A stretch of DNA of 64,000 nucleotides from Actinomycetaceae bacterium (GTDB lineage Bacteria; Actinomycetota; Actinomycetes; Actinomycetales; Actinomycetaceae), in NCBI GenBank assembly GCA_030537795.1, contig JAUNVE010000002.1, positions 1-64,000 of the forward strand. Reading direction: 5' to 3'. Position 1 is the first letter of the stretch; each line of letters starts with the position of its first letter. This document shows positions 54,022 to 63,060 of the stretch, piece by piece. A model generated the notes under the pieces. It was not told the origin of the DNA. It did not search any database and saw only the letters and a list, made by a program, of their open reading frames with translations. Made by a program: the position numbers and the translations under genes.

Positions 54022-54909
54022 ATGGCTACTATCGATGATTGGCTAGAAGGTGCCCGACTGCGGACGCTTCCCGCGGCCGCGGCTCCCGTATTAATCGGTG
54101 TCGGAGGCGCCGTTTCGCTGGCGGCTTTTTCACCGTTGCGCTCTATTCTTGCGCTCCTGGTCGCACTGCTACTACAAATCGGCGTGAATTTCTCTAATGA
54201 TTATTCTGACGGTGTGCGCGGTACCGATGATTGGAGAACCGGGCCGCCGCGTCTCACCGGTGGCGGGGTGGTTTCACCGCGCACCGTACTCATGGCGGCG
54301 CTGGCATGCTTTGCGCTGGCTGGCGCCCTCGGTTTAATTCTCGTGGCGCTGTCCGGTCAATGGTTCCTCCTCATTTTCGGAGCACTGGCAGTAGCGGCCG
54401 CCTGGTTCTACACCGGTGGATCCAACCCCTATGGCTATCTGGGGGTGGGGTTCTCAGAGCTTTTCGTCTTTGTTTTCTTCGGTCTGATGGCTACCGTGGC
54501 AACCACCTGGGTACAGATCCCGGTCGCACCGTGGTGGCTGTGGACAGCGGCCTCCGGCGTCGGTCTCCTGTCGGTGGCTTTGCTCTTTGTCAACAATATC
54601 CGCGATATCCCCACCGATGAAGTTGCTGGCAAAAGAACCCTTCCCGTCCGCATGGGTGATCGATATGCGCGATTGAGCTATCAGCTTTTGGTCTTCATTG
54701 GCCTCGGTTTCGGCGTGGTGTCACTGACAGCTCTACCTCAGATCGTCTATCTCACGGTAGCGATTGCGTTTCTTTTCGCCTTCATTTTTGTCACTCGCCC
54801 CGTGAGGCAGGGCGCCGCCGGTCGGGATTTGCTCGCGGTGTTACGCAATACCGGATTTCTTACGCTGGCCTACGGTATTGTCCTGGCAGTGGGTCTGGCC
54901 CTGTCATAG
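54022..54909 (+). CDS. menA: 1,4-Dihydroxy-2-naphthoate polyprenyltransferase (MenA)
   Basis: Integral membrane UbiA-family enzyme that attaches the polyprenyl chain to DHNA. 295 aa with about eight hydrophobic segments. NFSNDYSDGVRGTDDWRTG gives the first NxxxD-type magnesium motif; the second aspartate-rich loop is NNIRDIPTDEVAGKRTLPV. ATG follows the menE stop directly (TAAATG). It ends two bases before the stop of the convergent deoR-type gene, with no terminator between them. Confidence 0.93.
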   Translation: MATIDDWLEGARLRTLPAAAAPVLIGVGGAVSLAAFSPLRSILALLVALLLQIGVNFSNDYSDGVRGTDDWRTGPPRLTGGGVVSPRTVLMAALACFALAGALGLILVALSGQWFLLIFGALAVAAAWFYTGGSNPYGYLGVGFSELFVFVFFGLMATVATTWVQIPVAPWWLWTAASGVGLLSVALLFVNNIRDIPTDEVAGKRTLPVRMGDRYARLSYQLLVFIGLGFGVVSLTALPQIVYLTVAIAFLFAFIFVTRPVRQGAAGRDLLAVLRNTGFLTLAYGIVLAVGLALS

Positions 54910-54911
54910 AG

Positions 54912-55706
54912 CTAAATGTCAACGACCTCTACATCGATGCCTTGATCCCGCAAGGCTTTGACGATATGTGCCGGCGTTGCCGAATCGGTGATAACAGTAT
55001 CGAAATCGGTTGTCGGCCCCACCTGATACAGCGCTGATTTGCTGAACTTGGTTGAGTCGACGAGCAGGATTTTAGTGCGGGACACCGCGAGCATAGCGCG
55101 TTTGACTCGAGCGACATTTTCATTGGGGTGGAAGCAATGAACGGGCGTCAAGGCGGTGGCCGACATCATGCAGACATCGACGCTCAATCGCGAAATCGCG
55201 GCTTCGGCGAGCTCACCAAAATAAGCATCCGCCCAGGCTTCATATTCGCCGCCGATCAGTAGCAGTCGCACCTCCGGCTGGTTTCGCACCTGCTTGGCGA
55301 CGAACTCCGCATTCGTTACCAGGGTAATCGGTGAATAATGCGGTAGCGCGCTAATGAGCGGAATGGTGGAGGATGAGTCATCCATCATCACGGATTGACC
55401 GCGTTGCAGGAATCTGCCGGCAGCTGAGGCCAAGGCTGATTTGACGCCCTCATTCATGGACATACGCAGACGCGACGAAGATTCTGTCAGCGACGACTCG
55501 GCGGCAGTAATCTCACCGCGCTTGCGATGAATGAGCTCCGAACGTTCAAGTTCGGCGACGTCACGGTAGACGGTCATCGCCGAAACCGCGAGCATTTGCG
55601 CTAAATCTTCCACGCTGGTGGCCCCGACTCGCACGACGTGATCCATAATGGCACGCCGACGAGACTGCGGGTCGAGGCCGCCAGTCGAAGTATCAATGGG
55701 GGTCAC
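54912..55706 (-). CDS. DeoR-family transcriptional regulator
   Basis: 264 aa. The N-terminal helix-turn-helix is DHVVRVGATSVEDLAQMLAV followed by SAMTVYRDVAELE; the C-terminal DeoR effector domain binds a sugar phosphate in this family (MDDSSSTIPLISALPHYSPI, LLIGGEYEAWADAYFGELAE). GTG at 55706 overlaps the end of the gpsA-like gene by 14 nt, so it is the last gene of a kinase-dehydrogenase-regulator operon and would control its own operon through the TTCACAG repeats before the kinase gene. GlpR is the nearest named relative I can suggest. Confidence 0.88.
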   Translation of the reverse strand: MTPIDTSTGGLDPQSRRRAIMDHVVRVGATSVEDLAQMLAVSAMTVYRDVAELERSELIHRKRGEITAAESSLTESSSRLRMSMNEGVKSALASAAGRFLQRGQSVMMDDSSSTIPLISALPHYSPITLVTNAEFVAKQVRNQPEVRLLLIGGEYEAWADAYFGELAEAAISRLSVDVCMMSATALTPVHCFHPNENVARVKRAMLAVSRTKILLVDSTKFSKSALYQVGPTTDFDTVITDSATPAHIVKALRDQGIDVEVVDI

Positions 55707-56745
55707 GCGGAAGTACTGCCTTCGCTATCACGTCATGAACGGGCTGATCAGACCCTTTTAGAATAGCGTTAACGGCGCCTAAAAGCGGCAGTTCCTCAAT
55801 GAGATTTGGAGCCTGTTGGCTCACATACTTCTCGGCGAGGCCGGCAGCCGGAATCCCTTCCACGGTTTGTTCCAAGCGCTCCATTTCCGCCAGGGCTTCA
55901 TCGGGTGCCTCACCGCGTCCTAGACGCACTCCGTAGACCTTATTGCGCCCTGACAGTCCGGTCACTTCCAGGTCGCCTACTCCGGCCAGACCAAAGGCAG
56001 TTTCTGCCTGTGCTCCCATCGCCTGTCCGAGGATCGACATTTCTCGCACTGCTTGGGTAAAGGTGGCGGCTTTGAGGTTGTGATGGGGAATGCCGGTGGC
56101 TTCTTCCAATCCGTCGGAAATACCTAACGCTATGGCGTAGACATTCTTCATGGGGGCACAGATTTCCACTCCGATTTCATCACCCGATGGTTCGATGCAG
56201 TAATGATCTGTGCGCGCGGTGCGTGCATACCTGGTCGAGGTGTCATAATCGCGGCATCCAAAGATGGTGGCCGTCGGTTTGCGCGCCGCGCACTCATTGG
56301 CTTTCACCGGTCCGGCAATCGCAACGATTGGAGGCAGGTGAGGGTGCCCGGCTGCCGCGGCGATACCGCGAATAGCATCGGGAAGTAGTTGGATATTTCC
56401 GCGCTCGTCGGCGCAGAATCCCTTGGAAGTTAGCCACAGCGCTTTCGCCTGAGCGATGCCTTCCAATGCCATTTCTGTGATCTTGGGGACACCGACAGAT
56501 GCCACCGCCATAACCACCACATCTGCGCCCTCAAGCGCCTTATCGAGCTCAGCGACACGATAGAGCTTGACTCCCTGCGCTAGCGGGACCTTGGTGCGCG
56601 GATGTGGCTTGCCGGCTTCGCAGGCATCGATGAGGTGGTCGTCGAGCCACGTCCCCCACAGGCGAACGTCCCATCCGGCATCGGCGACCGGCGTGCACAG
56701 GGCAGATCCCATGGCACCGGCTCCGAGAACGGTAATGATTGGCAT
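55693..56745 (-). CDS. GpsA-like NAD(P)-dependent polyol-phosphate dehydrogenase
   Basis: 350 aa, of the glycerol-3-phosphate dehydrogenase (GpsA) superfamily. The dinucleotide motif is VLGAGAMGSAL; LTSKGF and VAIAGPVKANE correspond to the family's TKG and SGP motifs; the catalytic lysine lies in APMKNVYAIALGISDG; GLAGVGDLEVTGLSGRN binds the substrate phosphate. The family's N-A-R-A-ALITRG helix is changed to HNLKAATFTQAV, so the substrate may not be glycerol 3-phosphate. ATG at 56745 has AAAGGAGG 5 nt upstream; a longer in-frame extension lies inside the kinase gene. It follows that kinase by 13 bp, suggesting that it oxidises the kinase product. Confidence 0.8.
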   Translation of the reverse strand: MPIITVLGAGAMGSALCTPVADAGWDVRLWGTWLDDHLIDACEAGKPHPRTKVPLAQGVKLYRVAELDKALEGADVVVMAVASVGVPKITEMALEGIAQAKALWLTSKGFCADERGNIQLLPDAIRGIAAAAGHPHLPPIVAIAGPVKANECAARKPTATIFGCRDYDTSTRYARTARTDHYCIEPSGDEIGVEICAPMKNVYAIALGISDGLEEATGIPHHNLKAATFTQAVREMSILGQAMGAQAETAFGLAGVGDLEVTGLSGRNKVYGVRLGRGEAPDEALAEMERLEQTVEGIPAAGLAEKYVSQQAPNLIEELPLLGAVNAILKGSDQPVHDVIAKAVLPRDPH

Positions 56746-56758
56746 AGCGCCCTCCTTT

Positions 56759-58327
56759 CTACAGTTCAGCGGCGGGTGATTGCGGTTTGGTTGACGGGTT
56801 TCGTTCAGCCAGTTCATGCAACTTGCGGAACGTTCCTTTGAGCTTTGGATACAGTTCGCGCTGGACCTGCGCAATTTCGTTGTACTGTTGATGCCGGTCC
56901 ATATCCGGTTCAATCGTTTCTCCAAACCGAGCCATATTCTTGGCGGCCTCGGCTACATCATGCGAACCGAAGGTACCGGTGGAGGCCATCGCGAGCACGG
57001 CCGCTCCAAGGGCCGAAATCTCATCCTCAAGGCACACGGTAATGGGCAGTCCCGTCGTATCTGCCATAATCTGACGCCAGAGTTTCGAACGCGTTCCCCC
57101 ACCCATGGCGCGTACACTCTCAAGCGCAACACCCGTGCCCTGTTCAAGTGAGTCGAGATTTAAGCGCATCTCAAATCCAATGGATTCGAGGATAGAGCGG
57201 TACATATGGGCGCGCGAATGCGTCCCTCGCCAGCCCACCACGGCTCCGCGAGCAACGGCATCCCAGTAGGGACTTTGCACTGCATTCCAGTACGGAAGTG
57301 TAACCAGTCCTTCGGCGCCCGGCGGAATTTCGGCTGCCGCCGCATCGAGAGCAGGATCGGGTTCGCCGAGTAGCTTCGGATCACCCAGTGACTGGCGGAA
57401 CCACCCTGCGAGATAGGACCCCGATGATTGCAGTACTTCGAATACGTAGTTACCGGGGATCCCTGACACGTGGGTGCGGAACACCGGGTCATACTGATAG
57501 TTCGCCGATTCCACGCCCGCATTCACGGCCGTGCCGAGATTGAGATAGGCGACCTCCGGATCAACTGCCGCCGCGCCAATACCGGCAGCCTGTCCGTCAC
57601 CGAGTCCGGCGATAATTGGCACCGCTTTAATGCCCCATTCGCTGGCCAGTTCTTCTTTCAGCGGTGCGATTTCCTCCGCAGGCGGAACTAGATCAGACAT
57701 CTGTTCGCGCCTCACCCCCGCGATATCAAGGAGTTCGTCCGCCCAGTCACGCTTTTTAATATCGAAGAGGCCAAGAGAGTCTGCCGCCGCTTGGGAGGAG
57801 GCCCACTCGCCGGTGAGGTTCCAGGTGATATAGCCGAGCACGTCAACGACCTTGTCGGCCTTCGCGAAGATTTCCGGTTCATTTTCCTTAACCCATGCCA
57901 TTTTGTATATGGCCGGGGTAACGCCGGCGGGTTTGCCAGATAGTTCGTGAATATGGGCGTTCCCATACTCTTCAATTTGCTTGGCAGCGCGTCCATCGAG
58001 CCAGAGAATCCCCCGTCGTAAGGGATTGCCATCCAGGTCAAACGGAGCGAAAGATTCGCGTTGATGAGTAATACCAATAGCCGCAATACGTTCGCGATCC
58101 TTGGCATCTAATTGGGAGATAACTTCGGCTATAGTCTCCCGGCTCGTTTCCCACCATCGCACCGGATTATGCTCGTAAAAGTCCATTGCCGGGGTATGAA
58201 GTTGAATATTGCGTTTAGCTGTGTGCCAAACATTTCCTCCCGCGTCGACCACGATCGCTTTAGTTGAGGTTGTTGAAGAATCGAGAGCCACCACCAGGGG
58301 GCCGTCGCTCAATCGTTGTGCATTCAT
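56759..58327 (-). CDS. FGGY-family carbohydrate/polyol kinase
   Basis: 522 aa, ATP-dependent sugar or polyol kinase. N-terminal phosphate loop VALDSSTTSTKAIVVD; GITHQRESFAPFD and GILWLDGRAAKQIEEYG; GLGDGQAAGIGAAAV with the catalytic aspartate region; the FGGY signature region YRSILESIGFEMRLNLD and AMGGGTRSKLWRQIMA in the C-terminal half. It lacks the DQGTTSSR start of glycerol kinase and is closer to xylulokinase/erythritol-kinase-like members; the substrate is unproven. ATG at 58327 has AAAGGG upstream. First gene of the kinase-GpsA-like-DeoR operon. Confidence 0.85.
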   Translation of the reverse strand: MNAQRLSDGPLVVALDSSTTSTKAIVVDAGGNVWHTAKRNIQLHTPAMDFYEHNPVRWWETSRETIAEVISQLDAKDRERIAAIGITHQRESFAPFDLDGNPLRRGILWLDGRAAKQIEEYGNAHIHELSGKPAGVTPAIYKMAWVKENEPEIFAKADKVVDVLGYITWNLTGEWASSQAAADSLGLFDIKKRDWADELLDIAGVRREQMSDLVPPAEEIAPLKEELASEWGIKAVPIIAGLGDGQAAGIGAAAVDPEVAYLNLGTAVNAGVESANYQYDPVFRTHVSGIPGNYVFEVLQSSGSYLAGWFRQSLGDPKLLGEPDPALDAAAAEIPPGAEGLVTLPYWNAVQSPYWDAVARGAVVGWRGTHSRAHMYRSILESIGFEMRLNLDSLEQGTGVALESVRAMGGGTRSKLWRQIMADTTGLPITVCLEDEISALGAAVLAMASTGTFGSHDVAEAAKNMARFGETIEPDMDRHQQYNEIAQVQRELYPKLKGTFRKLHELAERNPSTKPQSPAAEL

Positions 58328-58377
58328 CGTTTCCCTTTCGCATTCGTCATTGAATGTGATTCCACAATACATAAGTT

Positions 58378-58426
58378 TTCACAGAAATTCACAGTATCTA
58401 TGTTCTATTTATCAACGCTTTCACAG
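58378..58426. promoter_or_regulatory. Phased TTCACAG repeats, candidate DeoR operator
   Basis: TTCACAG occurs at 58378-58384, 58388-58394 and 58420-58426, spaced 10 and 32 bp (one and about three helical turns). They lie 51-99 bp before the kinase start, where its promoter must be. Direct repeats of this kind fit DeoR/GlpR-type binding. The first two form TTTTCACAGAAATTCACAG. Confidence 0.5.
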
Positions 58427-58577
58427 ATCTGGTCGTGGTGAAGTTCCCCAGCATAAATACCTACATCCGTCGCGATCATGGCAGTTCTCATAGGAAATAG
58501 CGCAGATGCCCTGCGTGTCAGGCTGGCTTAGACTGTAGGAGATGAAACTATCGTCGTTTTAAGCAAAGAAGGTGCAC

Positions 58578-59042
58578 ATGTTCCGGGTCATTCTGGTGAT
58601 TCTCACGGTAGCGATCACGATATTTGCACTGGCTGATTGCGCTCGGACGCCCTCCAACGAACTTCCCGCAAAGATTCCCAAAGCTCTGTGGCTTCTCCTG
58701 ATCCTCGTATTTACCCCTCTCGGCGGACTGGGTTGGATTCTCGTCTCTCGTGTCATGCAAGCAGAAGCGCGCGGCGGTCAGCTTAATCGCGGTATATGGT
58801 ATTCGAATGAATCCGCCATCAAACTTCCATCCCGCTCCCAAACGGATACCGAGCCACGAATTCTCGCCCCCGACGATGATCCCGAATTCCTATGGAAACT
58901 TGAGCGAGATTTGCAGCGCAAGCGCCGAGAACAACAAAGAGCTACCGACGAAACCGGCTGGGGCCGTGACGATACCGCCACACCTACTAACGATCATGAG
59001 GATTCCGCCGACGAAGCCCCTTCGGCCGATTCTCCCTCCTAG
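58578..59042 (+). CDS. PLDc_N-domain membrane protein
   Basis: 154 aa. Two hydrophobic segments (about 1-20 and 36-56) flank the PLDc_N pattern KIPKALWLLLILVFTPLGG LG, often found as a membrane anchor in phospholipase-D-like proteins and as a stand-alone small protein. The C-terminal 95 residues are charged and acidic at the end and should be cytoplasmic. GAAGG precedes ATG at 58578; GTG at 58572 is the alternative. Alone between two divergent operons; no function can be assigned. Confidence 0.75.
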   Translation: MFRVILVILTVAITIFALADCARTPSNELPAKIPKALWLLLILVFTPLGGLGWILVSRVMQAEARGGQLNRGIWYSNESAIKLPSRSQTDTEPRILAPDDDPEFLWKLERDLQRKRREQQRATDETGWGRDDTATPTNDHEDSADEAPSADSPS

Positions 59043-59130
59043 ATTCAGACGATGACAGTGCACTAACCGCCTTTACCGCGACCGCCTCATCACTATCTCG
59101 TGCGGTTGAAGATTGCGCGCGCGGAGCTGA

Positions 59131-59176
59131 AAAAGTGGCTTCGCGGATACCAATTGTCGTATCCGCGAAGCCACTT
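59131..59176 (-). terminator. Terminator after araD
   Basis: A perfect 18-bp stem (59133-59150 / 59159-59176) with an 8-nt loop; on the minus strand the run TTTTT spans the stem end and the bases after it. It closes the araM-araB-araD unit 30 bp after the araD stop codon. Confidence 0.85.
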
Positions 59177-59205
59177 CAGTTACTGCCATGCTGTAGCACG
59201 GTTAG

Positions 59206-59916
59206 CTACTGCGAATCATGTTGCCCGTATACGTTTTGATAGCGATCATACAGAGAATCGATATGTCGCTGTTCAATAGGAAGCGGATCACCGAGTTGGC
59301 GCGCAATATGGATGGTTCGCGCAACCTCCTCAACCATGACGGCCGCCTTCACCGCGGCACGGGCATCCGTGCCGATTGTAAACGGCCCGTGATTTTGCAT
59401 GAGAACCGCGGGAGAACGGCTCCCCTCAAGGGTCTCCACAATCCCCCGTCCGATCGAATCATCACCAATAATTGCGAAAGGACCAACCGGGATTGGACCA
59501 CCGAACTCATCCGCCATCATCGTTAGCACACACGGGATAGCTTCTCCGCGGGCCGCCCATGCCGTGGCATAGGTGGAGTGGGTATGCACCACTCCACCTA
59601 CCTCAGCCATATGACGGTACACGTAGGCATGCGCCGCAGTATCGGATGACGGTGACAGCGCATCGGAGGTCCCATCATTGATCTTTTCGCCATCCAGCGT
59701 ACATACAACCATGCTGTCTGCAGCCAGTTCATCATAGGAAACACCGGAGGGTTTAATGACGAAGAGATCGAGGCCGGGTACTCGCTCCGATACGTTACCG
59801 GCCGTCCATACGACGAGCTCCCAACGCGGCAACTCCGCATGAAGCGCAGCCACCCGTTCGCGGGTTTGCGCAATGGCGAGCTGCTGTTCATTCGTAAAAT
59901 CGGCGATATTGATCAT
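59206..59916 (-). CDS. araD: L-ribulose-5-phosphate 4-epimerase
   Basis: Class II aldolase-fold zinc enzyme that converts L-ribulose 5-phosphate to D-xylulose 5-phosphate, linking L-arabinose or related pentose pathways to the pentose phosphate route. 236 aa. VVWTAGNVSERVPG, FVIKPSGVSYDEL, SSDTAAHAYVYRHMAE, VVHTHSTYATAWAARGE with two zinc histidines, MQNHGPFTIG with the third, and YDRYQNVYGQ, the last two strongly typical of AraD. ATG at 59916 lies 10 bp after the araB stop; AAGGAG is 13 nt upstream, a bit far. Confidence 0.93.
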   Translation of the reverse strand: MINIADFTNEQQLAIAQTRERVAALHAELPRWELVVWTAGNVSERVPGLDLFVIKPSGVSYDELAADSMVVCTLDGEKINDGTSDALSPSSDTAAHAYVYRHMAEVGGVVHTHSTYATAWAARGEAIPCVLTMMADEFGGPIPVGPFAIIGDDSIGRGIVETLEGSRSPAVLMQNHGPFTIGTDARAAVKAAVMVEEVARTIHIARQLGDPLPIEQRHIDSLYDRYQNVYGQHDSQ

Positions 59917-59926
59917 CGCGGCAGAT

Positions 59927-61609
59927 CTACTCCTTACTCTTGCGCGCACGTGCCTCACGACGGATGCGCTTGAGGTCGTGCATCATATCGTTTTCACGTC
60001 CAAAGAGATCGTGCAGGTACTTGTAGTGCGCATACAGTTCATCGTATTGCTTGGCCCTGTCTTCATTCGGCACATACGCATTCTTCACGCGTTTGCCCAT
60101 CGCATTCGCCGCGTCAACGATATTGTCGTAGAGACCGGCGGCGCAAGCGGCGAAAATCGCCGAACCGAGTGCCGGTGCCTGAGTTGAAACAGCCGTCGAT
60201 ACCGGCAGTCGCGTAATATCCGAAATCAACTGCATGAGGAACTTATTCTTCGTCAGACCTCCGGCCGCCACGAACTCGGTGATTTCCACCTCGTGTTCTT
60301 CAAAGTTCTCGATAATAACGCGCGCGCCAAATACCGTCGATTCGAGAATGGCACGGTACTGATCTTCGGGTTTGGTGGCAAGACTCTGACCGATAAGGAG
60401 TCCGGACAAGTTGGCATCCACCAAAATCGAACGATTACCGTTATGCCAGTCGAGCCCGATGAGTCCGTGTTCACCGACTTCTTGAGTAGCCGCTTTCTCT
60501 GTGAGAAGGTCATGAATACTCATGCCACGTTCTTTGGCCTCATCATGGTAGGCCGGTGGTACACAGTTGTTGACAAACCAGGCGTAGATATCTCCAACGG
60601 CGGTTTGTCCGCCCTCAAAGCCCCACAGACCGTCGACAATACCGCCGTCAACGATGCCGAATAAACCGGGAACAGCGCGGAATTCTGGGCCGGATACAAC
60701 GTAGCACGCAGACGTCCCTAAAATCGCAGTGAGCTGACCGGCCTCCACGGCCTGCACCGCGGGGGCCGTCACATGCGCATCGATATTGCCCGATGCGACA
60801 ACCACATCGGCTGGCAAACCGGTGATCTGCTGACCGCGTTCGTTCAGTGTGCCCACCTTTTCACCCAGCGGAAGCACCGGTGCCGGCATTTTTTCCTTGA
60901 ATACGCCGACGAAATCCGGGTTAAGTGCGCCTAGGAAATCCTCGGATGGGTATTGGCCGTCCTGGTACATCCGCTTATAGCCGGAGTCGCCGGCAGCGTA
61001 GGTCAGGTTACCGGTGAGGATCCACGTCAACCAGTCGAGTGCGTTGACGATATGATCGGCTGCCTGATATACCTCGGGAGCTTCTTCTAAGGTCTCCAGT
61101 GCCTTCGGCATCAGCATTTCGGAGGAGAGCTCTCCACCATAGCGCTCAAGCCACGGTTCATTCCGTTCGCGCGCCAGCTGTACGATGCGCTCGGCCTGCT
61201 CTTCGGCTCCGTGGTGCTTCCACAGCTTGATGTAGGCATGCGGGTTATTCTTAAACTCATCCTTCTCGCACAGTGGCACCCCATCCTTGTCGGTTACAAG
61301 CACGGATGCTGACGTCACGTCGATACCGAGCGCAACCACTTCATCAGGTTTCACACCCGCGGTTTCCAGCGCCTGGGGAATAATAAATTCGAGTACCTCA
61401 ATGTAGTCAGCCGGTACCTGCAGGGCAAAGTCCGGTGGCAGATTTTGACCATCGCCAGCAACGAGTTGGGAATCCATAACGGCGTGGGGGTAATCCATCA
61501 CCGCCGAACCAAGCTCTTCCCCGTCAGATGCCCGAATAACGACTGCGCGGCCCGAAAGCGTTCCGAGGTCTAAACCAATAATGTATGTGTTTTGAGCGTC
61601 CTTGCTCAT
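59927..61609 (-). CDS. araB: Ribulokinase
   Basis: FGGY kinase phosphorylating L-ribulose. 560 aa, the usual length. GLDLGTLSGRAVVIRASDG is the ribulokinase phosphate loop; MDYPHAVMD and LPPDFALQVPADYIEVL, KNNPHAYIKLWKHHGAEEQA, SSEMLMPKALETLEEAPEVY and VVASGNIDAHVTAPA follow the AraB pattern, and VAAGGLTKNKFLMQLISDI is the C-terminal ATP region. Where most AraB have GIDFTACT, this one has GIDVTSAS. ATG at 61609 has AGAGGAAA upstream. A stem-loop separates it from the preceding gene. Confidence 0.92.
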   Translation of the reverse strand: MSKDAQNTYIIGLDLGTLSGRAVVIRASDGEELGSAVMDYPHAVMDSQLVAGDGQNLPPDFALQVPADYIEVLEFIIPQALETAGVKPDEVVALGIDVTSASVLVTDKDGVPLCEKDEFKNNPHAYIKLWKHHGAEEQAERIVQLARERNEPWLERYGGELSSEMLMPKALETLEEAPEVYQAADHIVNALDWLTWILTGNLTYAAGDSGYKRMYQDGQYPSEDFLGALNPDFVGVFKEKMPAPVLPLGEKVGTLNERGQQITGLPADVVVASGNIDAHVTAPAVQAVEAGQLTAILGTSACYVVSGPEFRAVPGLFGIVDGGIVDGLWGFEGGQTAVGDIYAWFVNNCVPPAYHDEAKERGMSIHDLLTEKAATQEVGEHGLIGLDWHNGNRSILVDANLSGLLIGQSLATKPEDQYRAILESTVFGARVIIENFEEHEVEITEFVAAGGLTKNKFLMQLISDITRLPVSTAVSTQAPALGSAIFAACAAGLYDNIVDAANAMGKRVKNAYVPNEDRAKQYDELYAHYKYLHDLFGRENDMMHDLKRIRREARARKSKE

Positions 61610-61638
61610 CTTTTCCTCTTTCGTAAAGTTAGATATCC

Positions 61639-61670
61639 AAAGGTGTGGTCGCCGAAGCGACCACACCTTT
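61639..61670 (-). terminator. Stem-loop between araM-like gene and araB
   Basis: A perfect 14-bp stem (61639-61652 / 61657-61670) with a TTCG tetraloop on the minus strand, 5 bp after the araM-like stop codon. The right arm ends CCTTT, followed by GGATATC, so the T-run is short. It may partly terminate or process the transcript before araB. Confidence 0.65.
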
Positions 61671-61674
61671 ATCG

Positions 61675-63045
61675 CTATTCGCTAGGGTTGCGATGCTGCC
61701 CCCAGAAGCCTTCGTCACTAAAGAGCTTGTCCACAATGTTTTCAAGCTCATTAACATCAATGAGGAGATCCAAGATGGTGTAGCGACTACGGATCTGCTG
61801 TGCCTTAAAGTGGGTTTCCTTAAAGCGATCCCAGTCAATCTCAATCATCTCTGGATGATATGGGGCTCCGGCTTGACGCAGCATATCCATGATTTCCTGC
61901 GGTGAAGCTAGCTGTTGAGTGCAACGCTCCTTAATGCGCGGCCACGCTTGCTGGATCTTCTCCAAGCGCGCCCGCAGATCATCGCCCTCGAGATGCTTAT
62001 TGAGCGTATGTTTGACTGCATCCGTCGCGATTCTCTCGGTTTGCATACTGCGCACGCGTTTTTCAACTTCTTCAGCGGAGGGCGTTTGCGCCACAATGCG
62101 ATCAATGTCGAGATCAGTGAGGTCGAGTTTCAGCACCTCTTCCCAGATCGCACATGAGGCGATGGTGCCGATACCCACCTTGAAACCATGTGACAGCGGC
62201 GGTTCCCAATCGAGACCGTGCCCCTCCATTTCCCAGGTGTGAGAAAACTGATGACCTGCTCCAGAAGCTGGGCGAGAGGACTTAGCAGCCTGCATTGCAA
62301 GACCGCTCATGATATTGCCTTCGGTCAGCTTCGCAATGGCTGCCGGGTCACCTGCCGCCACCGCCTGCGGATCGGCCAAAGTATCACGGAGCGGTCCTTG
62401 TACGAGTTTCCATACGTAGTCGTCGATCGGTTCAATGCCGAGCTCATCGGCCAGAATCCAATCCGCTCCGGCGGGGATCTTCTCAATGAGGTCACCGTAG
62501 CCGGTGGCGGTCAGACGCTGGGGTGCGTGTGCGATGACGTCCTCATCGGCTACCAGTGCAGCCGGTGCGGGACAGTCGTGAGTGATCTTAAAACCATCTT
62601 CCGCAATAGATGCGCCAAATGAGGCGTAGCCATCGACTGACGCCGCGGTGCACACATTCATATATTCACGTTCAAGCTCACCGGAAGCGAGTTTCGCAAT
62701 GTCGTTCAAGGTTCCAGAAGCGATTGAGCACACGACCGTCTCATCACCGAGGGGCTTAATATGGTCGCGGAGAATCTCCACGTTCTCGTAGCCGCCGTAT
62801 AGAGTCGGCGTGCCGGGGAAAACATAGGGGTCGGTGGCGAACTCGACACCCGCATTCTTCAAAGACTGCACAACCTCGTCTCCACAGGCTGCAAAAGTAT
62901 TGCCATCGGCAACGACAATGACTTTTTTACCGGGGAAACACGAGGCGAAGATTTCTCCCGTTTTCTCCACTACGTTTGGCCCGAACGCGATTTCACGGGT
63001 TTGATCGGCTGTTTTCAGTGCCGTTTCAATCAATGTGCTTGTCAT
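61675..63045 (-). CDS. Glycerol-1-phosphate dehydrogenase family protein (AraM/EgsA-like)
   Basis: 456-aa iron/zinc-type dehydrogenase of the family of archaeal EgsA and Bacillus AraM, which reduces dihydroxyacetone phosphate to sn-glycerol 1-phosphate. VVCSIASGTLNDIAKLAS is the NAD-binding glycine motif; AASVDGYASFGASI, GYGDLIEKIPAGADWILADE and GAGHQFSHTWEM with the metal histidines, then LSHGFKVGIGTIA with the last one. AraM also stands in the Bacillus arabinose operon, so gene company agrees. A sugar-phosphate or polyol-phosphate substrate is possible. ATG at 63045 has GGGGAGGA upstream; it follows the next FGGY kinase by 15 bp. Confidence 0.87.
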   Translation of the reverse strand: MTSTLIETALKTADQTREIAFGPNVVEKTGEIFASCFPGKKVIVVADGNTFAACGDEVVQSLKNAGVEFATDPYVFPGTPTLYGGYENVEILRDHIKPLGDETVVCSIASGTLNDIAKLASGELEREYMNVCTAASVDGYASFGASIAEDGFKITHDCPAPAALVADEDVIAHAPQRLTATGYGDLIEKIPAGADWILADELGIEPIDDYVWKLVQGPLRDTLADPQAVAAGDPAAIAKLTEGNIMSGLAMQAAKSSRPASGAGHQFSHTWEMEGHGLDWEPPLSHGFKVGIGTIASCAIWEEVLKLDLTDLDIDRIVAQTPSAEEVEKRVRSMQTERIATDAVKHTLNKHLEGDDLRARLEKIQQAWPRIKERCTQQLASPQEIMDMLRQAGAPYHPEMIEIDWDRFKETHFKAQQIRSRYTILDLLIDVNELENIVDKLFSDEGFWGQHRNPSE

Positions 63046-63060
63046 GTTGTCCTCCCCAAC

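Noticed and set aside
56759..58327. Identification of the kinase as glycerol kinase (GlpK)
   Set aside because: The glycerol-kinase DQGTTSSR start is absent and internal motifs fit other FGGY members, despite the neighbouring GpsA-like gene.
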